DNA of 64,000 nucleotides, taken from assembly GCA_900175165.2 (NCBI GenBank), contig FWWN02000195.1:1-64000 (forward strand), in the 5' to 3' direction. This DNA comes from Rhizomucor pusillus. Lineage: Eukaryota; Mucoromycota; Mucoromycetes; Mucorales; Lichtheimiaceae. The stretch's first letter is position 1, and every line of letters starts with the position of its first letter. The notes below the pieces were generated by a model. That model was given only the letters and a program-made list of their open reading frames with translations, was not told the DNA's origin and made no database searches. Made by a program: the position numbers and the translations under genes. Below are positions 55,282 to 64,000 of this stretch, piece by piece.

Positions 55282-57742
55282 CAAAGAATCAAGGTTCAAA
55301 GTATCCAACTGTTATGGTAATAAGTCATGATGCTTCATAAATTGCAGGGCACGAATCCAAAAGACAGTCTGCATCGTATGGATGCTGGGTAGCACAAGGT
55401 GCACACTTGTTAGCGTATGACAGCTCGTTCTTGTATAGCTCGTGCATTATACAGCTCCACACGCAAATCCGATTCCGCTAATTATTCCTCTTTCAGACTA
55501 TCCACCTCGTGGGGTTGCAAATAAAAAAAATCAAATCACCGCAAAGTCGACGGCTGCATCCGAGACTTGTCCAGCCAAGTCCTGCGATCAAGTGAACCTC
55601 CTAGCTTTCTGTATAAATTCATTTTCCTTGGTTTCTGAATTGGATAATGAAGCAGGAAACAGGAGGCAATAGATAGTGATTTGCATCAGCCTTCCTGCTG
55701 CTGTCTAAAACTCAGTGCTGGAAAAGGGATCGACGTTGCACACAGTAGATGGCGCGCTTCGTTTCTACATCCGCCGTGTAATCCCCATCTACTTTTATCG
55801 AAAATAAAGAACATCTCCTCATCTATTATCTATGCATTGAATCAGTAAAATAGTTCAAGAAAGGAACGTTTTTTCTCGCAGAATTGTCAGAAAGACAGGC
55901 ATAGGACAATGCGCGCTCTTGATTTCTGGAAACATGTGTCCGCGATAGAGAGAGTGCGTAATGTACTACAACATTCATGAACTTGTCCTCTTCCTCCCCT
56001 GGATTTCCCACAGCCTCTTTGCCCGCCGTTCTCTATCTAGCGCTCGCTGCATATTCTTAGATTCATTTCACAGAGTGGATGGGTTCGTGCACGCTAGTAG
56101 ATTTTGCCCGATGCATGTTCACGTTGCCGTCAGCAAATGACAGCACACACACAGACATTGATTGTGACATTCGATTCTCGAATCATGCTCCGAATATTGC
56201 AAGATTAGGAAATAAAGAGATGCTGTATGCATGTGTGTGTGCGCTGTTGCTAATGTCTAGAATAGCAATACGCACGGATCGATCAACAACAAGATAATAA
56301 ATGTAATTGATTGCAGATAAACTGTAGGACTCAGACAGAAGCCCGCATATCAATGCTACCGAGACGTCTTCTTGGCTGTATGATACCTTGACTCTTTTGG
56401 TACACTAAGTCCAGTAAATTCAGATTTCATATTTGCCTGAAGACGTTTAGCAAGGCTAGCCTAATGAAATGTTGGTGTAAAGATTCATCTGTCGGAAGAT
56501 ACACCACAGTTGTCGGGAGTCTGATGCATGCACGATTGGTTCTTGCAACAAGCCAGTCAAGTATGCCAGCCTGTACAGCGTGTCAAATTCTACGGCAAAG
56601 CCGCACGCTCCCAACCTGTCTCTATTTTTACAATCTCCAGTTGGTACTTTCGGACAAATTGGAGTACCTCCTGCTTGCAAACTCAAAAAGCTCTTTAATG
56701 GTCTAATTTTATCGCCTAGAACCTTATATAGCAGCGTTTCGATCAAGAGAAACAGCAATACCCAAACAGTGCGCCTTTAGTAATACATATCCGCTTACGC
56801 GTGATCTGTCAGAAGATGTATGTTAAGAGCATCAAATGCTAGGTCGTTATCAGGATTCGGAGGAGCTCCGGAGCGCAAATTCGAGTGTGCTGCCCAGCTG
56901 GGCGACTTCTCGTGCTTTGGGTGTTATTTAGATTCTCACTCTTTTGTAATGTCCAGCCTAAGAAATTTTGGGAGATGCACTTAAGCCTACCAGTCAGGAC
57001 TGAATGTATTGCATGCGTGCTTTCTTTCTACCGTATTATCATGTCTTGCAATGAATCATGGATAGCTAAAGTAGTAGTCTCAAAGAGACTTATAGAAGTT
57101 TGCATAGAGATATAAGTCAAGCATGCGTTGCTTATGTAACCTTCGAGTGCAGGTAGCCCAGCATAAGCAAGACCCTTTGCAATCAACAAGGAGAGATTTC
57201 GGATCTGTGTAAAAAAAATATTGTAGCAGGGGATTAAACCAGTCAAGCACTATACTGTAACGGGTACACGTTGCATTTATGTATTACTGTTAAGAAGAAA
57301 GTAAGAAGATGCTATGAATACGTCACCAGAATTATTTGCTATACTTTGTATACACGGCACTAATTGCTGACGCTTTTGAAGCTTTTCAGACGCTTTTGCG
57401 ATATGCTGTTGTAAGGTCGAATCACACAGTGAGGAATTTAAGAGCTCTATCACAATTTTGTATTGGTCACGAGATTGCTGTTTTTGCTGAATACCTGCCA
57501 CGCAAAATAATCTGTATATCTAGAAGAAGAGAAACAGGTGACGCAATGAGTGTATGTGTATATCGATTTGTTTGCTGCCAGGTGTTCACCTTTTTACAAA
57601 ATGGGGGGCGGGCGGGCGGGGATGTCGGAGTTGCAGTTTCAACAATAATGCAGCCAACAAAGTGCTGTCATCGATTGTTGCTGTGCCTTTACCCTCTTTC
57701 CCATTTGTTCTCTCTTTCTCCAGTCTTCTTCATTTATCATTC
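55282..57742. other. Long divergent intergenic region, no gene seen
   Basis: About 2.4 kb between the LysM gene (minus) and the SIP3-like gene (plus). Frames up to 145 codons exist but have no domain, splice or composition support. At 57602-57621 there is a G-rich run, GGGGGGCGGGCGGGCGGGG, about 120 bp before the SIP3-like ATG. Confidence 0.45.
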
Positions 57743-60700
57743 ATGGGGACAGGCACGGTGCCACCAGCACTGATATCGTCACCAACACACGTGTGGACTC
57801 CAAAAGACGTCATTCTCGATTCTCCAGTCTGGAGAGCAAATATCGTCCACCTCGAAGAACAAATCGAACATTTCGAACGATGGGTGGACGGGTTTACGAA
57901 ATCCCTGAAACAGTACATTGACGCCGTAAAAAGTATATTCCATACACGATCATACCAAAATACCCAGAGGCTCATAGTATCACATATGCAGAATACAATG
58001 TACAACTTAGCAATTTATGCAAAAAGGCATTACCGCAGAATTTGGATGGATCGCTCATCGGTGAGTCTGCAGTGAAACGTTAAATGATAAATGAACGCCC
58101 CGTAGGAAGGACTAAATACTCTTTTAAAAAAATCCAGAGATGGCTGGGATGATCATTAATACATTTGCAAGTACGCTTCAGTGCAACCTGGCGTTCAAAA
58201 CAAAAATGGTAAAATGAAAAAGGACCTGGCAAAAAAAAAGAAAAAGCTTATAGGAATAACCTTTTTTCTTTTTTCTTTTTTCTGTAAGGTGTCTGATCTG
58301 GAGGAGACCCTGCTGCATCCCTTGCAGCAATTTACGAGGGCCGAATTAAAAGATTTCAAGGTAAATAAAAGATAGCAACAATGCTGCATATACTAAGGTA
58401 AACATTTGACGCCCTTTGTTTGTGTTTCCAGGAAGAACGCAAAGCTTACGAGCGGATGGTGGACCGCTACGAAGCTCAGATGTACCGATACGCCGGTCTC
58501 AGCAAATCCAAGGAGGCGAGTGCATTGCGCGAAGATGCCTTTCAGACGTACGAGGTGCGCAAGTCGTACACCCGCTTGTGCCGAGATTACTATGTACGGA
58601 TTGTGGCGTTCAAGGCAAATTTGGAACATGCACTCGTTGAATGCTTTTCAAGTGCCTTGGCGACCCAGGTCGATGAGGCTAACGAGGCTGTAGATTCTTG
58701 CGCGCAGACAAAAACTATGCTCCCTGGTTGGAGGCAATGGCTTGAAGAGGTAGGTCGCAGCCTCTTCCTGCATTATGAAAAGTGCATTATTAAAGCGATA
58801 AAAAAAGAGTAAAGCCAGCAGTGAATACCAGCTTCAGAAAATCAACAGAGCATGTCTCGCGCTGGAGAACACATATATACGTCAAACTCGACCGCATCGA
58901 TCCCTGAGCTATTACTTTACGGTCAGCAACGGAATGGCAACCGACGGTAACAACAATAACAATGACGAACGATCAATCTCTTTCTACGAAACATACACAA
59001 GGCCATCATCCGTTTTGGGAAGAAGCAACAGTAGACATAGTTGCCTTGCGTCAAATGATGTGATGACCAAGGAAGGATATCTGCTTACGAGGATCACGAT
59101 CGGCAAGCCATCTCGATACTCATGGGTCAGGCGATGGTTTTTCTTGCAGGATGGCTGGTTTGGAATCTGCAGAGTCTCAACTGTTAATCGAGTCAAAGGA
59201 TGCGTGGTCATTGGCGAACGAGTGCCAATAGACGAAGAATGCAAGTGTGCATCATTCAACGAGATCGATAGACGCTTCTGCTTTGAAATCACACGTGGTG
59301 ATACGTAAGTTTACAATGACGATGACAGAGATGATAGGCCTCTTATGCGCGTTTGAATTAGCTCGTTTCTTGTACAGGCCGAAACAGAGGATGAAATGCA
59401 AATGTGGATTAAAACTTTTGAGAAGCAAAGACGAGCATTGAAACAGACCCCACCAACAATGCTAGGACAACCACTATTATCACCGAGAGAGATGCTCGAT
59501 GTGACGGAAGCAACGCATGATGGCACTGAGGAGCAACGTAGCAACAAAGTATCGTACGTTGCATCGAACTCACCGGTGTTGCAAGCACTTTCGTTGTCAA
59601 CTGTAAATTCAGGAGAGGATGACATGTCAGCTACTCTCACTACAGCTGCACGCCTGATCAGCGTGCTTCTCCATTGTGAATCCAGCAACGAGGAACCTCT
59701 TGCAGCCCAGCAGACACCCGAGGAAAGGCAGCCGCTGCCACCTTCAGCGGGCGCTGCAGGTGCGTCTTCTTCCCCTTCGTCTTCGTCGTGGACAATGCCC
59801 TGGATCATGAGCGCGCTAGCAAGCAGTAGCAGCAGCAGTGTCAGTGATGTATACTTCAGCAGTGGGGATCCTTACATATCCAGCGAGGACACCGGCGTCG
59901 TTGTTATATGGCCTACAAAGTTTGAGATCGAGGCGCCCGTGGTAAAGCTTAATGGATACACAGGCGAGTTAGCCGCTCGCCAGCGTGAGCTTCGGAAACT
60001 ATTTGCTAATGTGCCGAATGACGAAATCGTTCTCGAAGGTATGCGCCCTGTTTGTTTGTTTGTTTCTCTGCTGTTGTTATCAAGCAACTCATTCATGTCA
60101 ACAAAGCATTCTCTGCATCGCTGTATCGACGAGGAGGGCAGGAAATGAGAGCAGAAGGCCAACAGCATGCAATAGCAGAAGATGAAGAATATGGATACAG
60201 CGGCCATGTCTATATCACTCCAAAAAACCTTTGGTTCTACAGCTGCTCGATGCTGACATGTATCAATACGGTAATGCGGAATAAGTGATTTCCTGATATA
60301 GCTGCAGAATATACAAGCTGACAATACGTAGCTCCTGGTACCTCTTGAAGACATCCAGTCGGTTAAGCTGGAAAGGGCCTTGTCGGCAGAGTCGCACGGT
60401 ATGTTTATGAAGGTCGAAACAAGTACAACCACGTTACGGTTTGGAGTATGGTTGGTATCAGCAGAAGCTGCTGCAGAAAGGCTGCGCATCGCTGTTCAGG
60501 AAGCCAAAAAGGAGCCGAACGTAAGTTAAGGGTTAGACTCTTCATTTGTCCTCTATATTAAATCTATGCTCTTTTCGAAAACAGGAAAGAAAAGATCTAC
60601 AGGCGCTTCTCGATAGTTTACGCAAAGTCAAGCGTACAAAGACCAAATCGATGAAACCAATCACGAACGTGACTCCAGTCATGGCAACAGATACAGCTAT

Positions 60701-62535
60701 TACTCCAGTAACAGTGCAGGCTCAGCAATCATCCTCCCCAGCGAGCCAACCTGCGTATCCAACGACAAGATCGTCAGCGGCAGCGGCAACTACCGACAAC
60801 GAGCTTTCTGCGACGCTACTTGAATCTTCTTCATCGTCTTCTCCTCCACCACCACCTCCTCCTTCTTCGTTTTCTTCGTCATCACCTTCAGACTCAGTAT
60901 CGTCATCGCCACCGCGTAGACCAGACAGTGCAGTGAATGCACTCACTGCGGCTATGGAGGCCAACAGAACCAAGGAGCAAGCGCAAGAGCAGGACATGCC
61001 GTGCGGCTGCACAGACCATCTCGACAAGGCGGAAGCGCAAGTTCAGCTGAAAATGAGTGCCAAGGAACTTTTTGATCTGCTGTTCTCGGAAGAGCAGACT
61101 GGTCCGGATGCTTCCGTCTCCAAAAACATATGGTTCAAGCTCAATGCATGCAGGAATAATTCTGGCAAGTAAAAACAAGACCTATTGCAACTGCAGCTGC
61201 AGCAACAATTTTACTGACTTGGCCCTGATAGAACCAGAAATATCCAAATGGAAAGTCAACTCTGACGGACAAGACGAACGGCAGCTTAAATATACGATGC
61301 CTGTTAACAATCCTATGGGTGAGTGTTGTAACACCAAGGTTATGATAATCGAGAACATTTCGTGCTCACATTTGTAATCCAAGCCAAAGCACGAGAAACG
61401 GATGTGGTGGATATACAACAAGTAGTCAGAAAGGATCCAGAAAAGTAAGCGACAATGCGAGGAAGTAAGTTGTGAATATCATAGTGGCTCACGGCAGATG
61501 ATTTAGAAGCTATGTGGTTATCTTGACAACCAAGACTCCCAATCTACCTTACGCAGATGCTTTCTTGCCATTGCTCAAGTTTTGCATCACAAGCAGAAGA
61601 GCGGAAGAAGGTTGCACGTTGATATGCAGCGCTGGCATCAAATGGTACAAGAGTATCATGGTTAAATGTAAAGATATCAAGTGAATGATGATGAAGGATT
61701 TCACTATTTATTCATCTACGTTGTCTTTTCACTAGCCCTTGTCAGCCGCGCGGCAATGAAAGGCATGAGCGAGACAGTGCAGTCTCTGATACCGCTGATA
61801 CAGCAGCAGCAAGAAGAGCAAGATACTGGTGGCACTGCTGCGGCGTTTTCACCTACAACTCGACGAGCCGGCAAAAGCGCCAAATTCGCAAGGGATCATC
61901 ACTCCTTGGAGTCAGCAACAACGGGGCAAAGGAGCAAACCCACGCTGCAGCATTTGCTACTGACTGGGGTTGGGCGGATGTTTGCGGTGGGCGTGGTGCT
62001 GTTTCTGTTATGGCTCAGGCATGGAGGATCCAAAACGGCAGAAGAGACTGCAGGGATACCATCACCGTGCGATCAGGACGCTGCAGCGAAACAGCCTATG
62101 GTCTGGCGGGCTGTGTTTCTTCGGGATCTTGAACCGCAGCTTCTGGGTCAGAATATGACGACGATCAATTTGGACCCACACCACGTCAATCCCATGTAAG
62201 TGTTGATGATTGTCAAAGATAAACATAACAACTTTAATTGACAATGCACTTCAAGATTGTACAAGGCGTTTCTCGATTCAAGAAAGGCAGAGCAGCGACG
62301 CACATGGTTTGCAACACAGCATCAACTGATGGATAATGAACTGTCGTTTACTCGTGGAAAGATAGCATCGCTGCGCTTCGACTTGCTGACGACATTCAAA
62401 GCTCTGAATGATGTCGATCGTGCTCTGATCGAAAACGAGTACTGGAACTGGGTCATTGATGAACGCAAGCGCTGCGCCGCAGCAAATGATGATAATTCAT
62501 GCAAATACATTACCACCACCCCTCCTACACTCTAG
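57743..62535 (+). CDS. SIP3/LAM1-LAM3-type protein: BAR, PH, GRAM, VASt and TM
   Basis: About 15 exons: 57743-57932, 57968-58060, 58138-58208, 58289-58360, 58432-58749, 58832-59304, 59362-60038, 60107-60270, 60332-60520, 60585-61168, 61203-61318, 61384-61444, 61507-61667, 61736-62195, 62256-62535; about 1302 aa, near yeast Sip3 (1229). BAR-like helices occupy the first 250 residues. The PH domain reads KEGYLLTRITIGK...SWVRRWFFLQDGWFG...FCFEITRGDTSFLVQAE. The GRAM-like domain has GYSGHVYITPKNLWFYSC. VASt follows (LKYTMPVNNP, SYVVILTTKTPNLPYADAFLP). A TM helix is at GRMFAVGVVLFLLWL. These proteins bridge ER and plasma membrane and move sterols. The exon 5/6 and 10/11 junctions are uncertain, and introns 1 (35 nt) and 10 (34 nt) are very short. 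Confidence 0.87.
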
Positions 62536-62661
62536 TCTTTCGTCACTAGCAAGTCAATCTTTGTAAATAATGATGACGATATTATTCCCTAGCTGTACAT
62601 ATAAAAACGGCGCATTTTTGCCTCTACCTTGATCTTCATCTTCTATCATAGTAAATCCAAA

Positions 62662-62969
62662 ATGCCAGCTCATCGTCACTACAAGCAAGGAGACAAGGTT
62701 GTCTACCGTCCTCTCGCAGGAAGTACGTGTGCCATCCTTTGTACTTGTCAAAGCAACAGCGATGCTCATGTAATATCTTTGATGTAGCTCAAACCACTTC
62801 CATTGGTACCATTGAACGAGTTATCACTTCGCCTGAGGGTTCCGGCAAGGTGCAAGCGAGCGCCAGCCAGGATCACCCCTGCTACTTTATCCACAACGAG
62901 AACACTGGCAAGTCCACAATGTACGCCGAGGAAGCTATTGAAGGACCTGCAAGCGAGCAGCAGTCGTAA
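62662..62969 (+). CDS. Small Hva1-TUDOR-like (DUF2945) protein
   Basis: Two exons, 62662-62722 and 62788-62969, 80 aa. Sequence MPAHRHYKQGDKVVYRPL, then SIGTIERVITSPEGSG, SQDHPCYFIHNENTGKST and MYAEEAIEG. The layout (short beta strands, K.GDKV.Y start, a strand pair ending Y.I.NENTGK.T.YAEEAI) resembles the Hva1 TUDOR/DUF2945 fold found in bacteria and fungi. Function unknown; nucleic-acid or chromatin binding has been suggested for the fold type only. It starts 126 bp after the SIP3-like stop. The ATG context (CCAAA ATG) is good. Confidence 0.75.
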
Positions 62970-63580
62970 ACTTTCTTTTGGCTGTTTATTTTCTCTCTCT
63001 CTGTGAATAAAAGCCGACAGTTGTACATATTCTTCTGCTCAACGTTACCTTTTACTTTTCATTATCTTGATTGTTATGCATGCAATTTCGTGTCAAAGCG
63101 TGACGAATGAAGCTATTCTCTCTTATCATTGTATGTTTCACGGAAAGGATAATTTGTCTCTGCCGATGAAACTTATGAAAGTAACTACTTTTCTGCATAG
63201 ACAAAATAAATATGAAGCTCGCTTGGTACCAAAGGTTTTATCATTGAAACTGTACGCCATTAATGTGGCCGTATATTCTGTGGTAGTCATCATGAGTTGT
63301 GGGTTTATTCTCGTCCTGCAGACCGTTGCAAGAAAAATATAAAACAGTTGCGGAACGCAGGTATGTGCAAGAAATAGAAAAATGTTTGTACATTCCTTTT
63401 ATTGCTCATTTGTTTATCTCAAAAAAAACCAATGTGGTTAACCGTAAAATCACAAAAGAGGAAGAAATGGGTGCACAAAGGAGAAAAAAAGTATAAAAAT
63501 GCGCAACGGGGCAAAAGTGGTCGAAAAGGAAACGGGCAGCGTCCGTGCACGACAAAAAGACGTCTGGGTTCAAAAATGTC
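62970..63580. other. No gene seen
   Basis: 3' side of the small TUDOR-like gene and 3' flank of the tRNA gene. Frames of 60-90 codons run into the tRNA and are not coding. Confidence 0.4.
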
Positions 63581-63662
63581 GTCAGCTACAGGGTTCGAAC
63601 CTGTGCGGGCAGAGCCCACCAGATTTCAAGTCTGGCTCCTTAGACCACTCGGACAAACTGAC
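63581..63662 (-). tRNA. tRNA-Ser (anticodon UGA)
   Basis: 82 nt on the minus strand. The acceptor stem GTCAGTT pairs with AGCTGAC (one T-G pair). Anticodon arm CCAGA-CTTGAAA-TCTGG with anticodon TGA (63626-63628). A long variable arm (GGGC-TCT-GCCC) marks a class II tRNA, as expected for serine. The T arm contains GGTTCGAACC. No intron. CCA is not encoded. The B box GGTTCGAACCC and A-box-like region TGTCCGAGTGG serve as the internal Pol III promoter. A T-run (ATTTTTG) follows about 6 nt after the 3' end as Pol III terminator. Confidence 0.95.
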
Positions 63663-63910
63663 CACCCCTGAAACTAGCTTTCTGGCTTAATAACTTATCG
63701 CAAATGCAACTAAAAAGTCACGTAACTTGGTGTATAGTAATTTATACACATTTATGAAAAAATCTATAATTGTCATAGAACGATGAAATGATAAAAAACT
63801 ATATACGGAAAAAAGCGAAAAATGTCATTGTGTGCGTGTGTATGTGTATATGTAGTGTAGATACGCTAAAAGTTTCGATGTGGAAGATTACATTCTCAAT
63901 TCGTCGTCGG

Positions 63911-64000
63911 TTATAATGAGCCAGTGACGGTAAGAATGTCATTTGCTTCGACAATGCTAGATGAGTCCGTTAGACTGGCAGTCTCGTCATTGCAGTTTAA
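63911..64000 (-). CDS. Possible C-terminal end of a gene running off the window
   Basis: From the right edge, the minus strand is open for 29 codons ending in TAA at 63911-63913. The translation (ETASLTDSSSIVEANDILTV) is acidic and serine-rich, like the disordered end of a protein. Too short for assignment. If real, the gene lies mainly beyond position 64000 and the 250 bp between it and the tRNA are its 3' flank. Confidence 0.3.
   Translation of the reverse strand, partial: LNCNDETASLTDSSSIVEANDILTVTGSL

Noticed and set aside
63402..63690. Frames across the tRNA-Ser gene
   Set aside because: The region is a tRNA with full cloverleaf pairing; the frames are accidental.

Overview
The window looks like nuclear DNA of an early-diverging filamentous fungus, most probably a member of the Mucorales (Mucoromycota). 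The reasons are many short GT-AG introns (mostly 50-90 nt), fungal-type genes (SUR7-like, GAS/GH72 glucanosyltransferase, LysM protein, SIP3/LAM, KIN4-like kinase, PTS2 thiolase, mitochondrial polymerase gamma) and a heavy load of decayed DNA transposons next to lineage-type gene families. Gene models were assembled by eye from splice sites, reading frame and family motifs. Exon lengths were checked for phase consistency, but no alignment or RNA evidence was available.

Layout. 1-1.7 kb: no gene. 1.7-2.8 kb (-): NSUN rRNA/tRNA m5C methyltransferase. 2.9-5.5 kb (-): decayed Fanzor/TnpB-like element. 7.3-8.9 kb (+): GlcNAc-6-phosphate deacetylase. 9.1-10.4 kb (-): ZGPAT-like CCCH/G-patch protein. 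10.6-11.4 kb (-): SUR7/claudin-like membrane protein. 11.9-12.6 kb (+): Helitron-helicase relic. 12.7-13.4 kb (-): HSP31/DJ-1 glyoxalase. 13.7-15.9 kb (-): glycerol-3-phosphate acyltransferase. 16.7-17.9 kb (-): aldo/keto reductase pseudogene. 19.6-20.1 kb (+): unknown acidic protein. 20.5-22.6 kb (-): GRAM/VASt-like LAM protein. 23.1-26.8 kb (-): KIN4-like kinase with KA1. 28.1-29.8 kb (-): GH72 glucanosyltransferase. 31.0-34.6 kb (+): tandem aldo/keto reductases with MITEs between them. 34.8-36.7 kb (-): F-box/LRR protein. 37.0-40.6 kb (+): mitochondrial DNA polymerase gamma. 41.4-42.8 kb (+): peroxisomal 3-ketoacyl-CoA thiolase. 43.2-54.1 kb: repeat-rich accessory island. 54.5-55.2 kb (-): LysM protein. 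57.7-62.5 kb (+): SIP3/LAM1-type BAR-PH-GRAM-VASt protein. 62.7-63.0 kb (+): Hva1-TUDOR-like small protein. 63.6 kb (-): tRNA-Ser(UGA).

The island at 43-54 kb holds a frameshifted F-box gene truncated by a Tc1/mariner relic, a 340-bp tandem duplication, a long-inverted-repeat element filled with ~160-bp repeats, an apparently intact 13-exon gene of a family I cannot name (possible nuclease-like core), a MITE 21 bp behind that gene, and an F-box relic. The MITEs share terminal sequence and TA targets with the mariner relic, which suggests one transposon family shaped several loci.

Functional themes: cell wall and amino-sugar metabolism (GlcNAc-6-P deacetylase, GH72, LysM, SUR7-like), lipid handling (GPAT, thiolase, two LAM-family proteins), and stress/carbonyl detoxification (HSP31, aldo/keto reductases). 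Genes are monocistronic; no operon logic applies.
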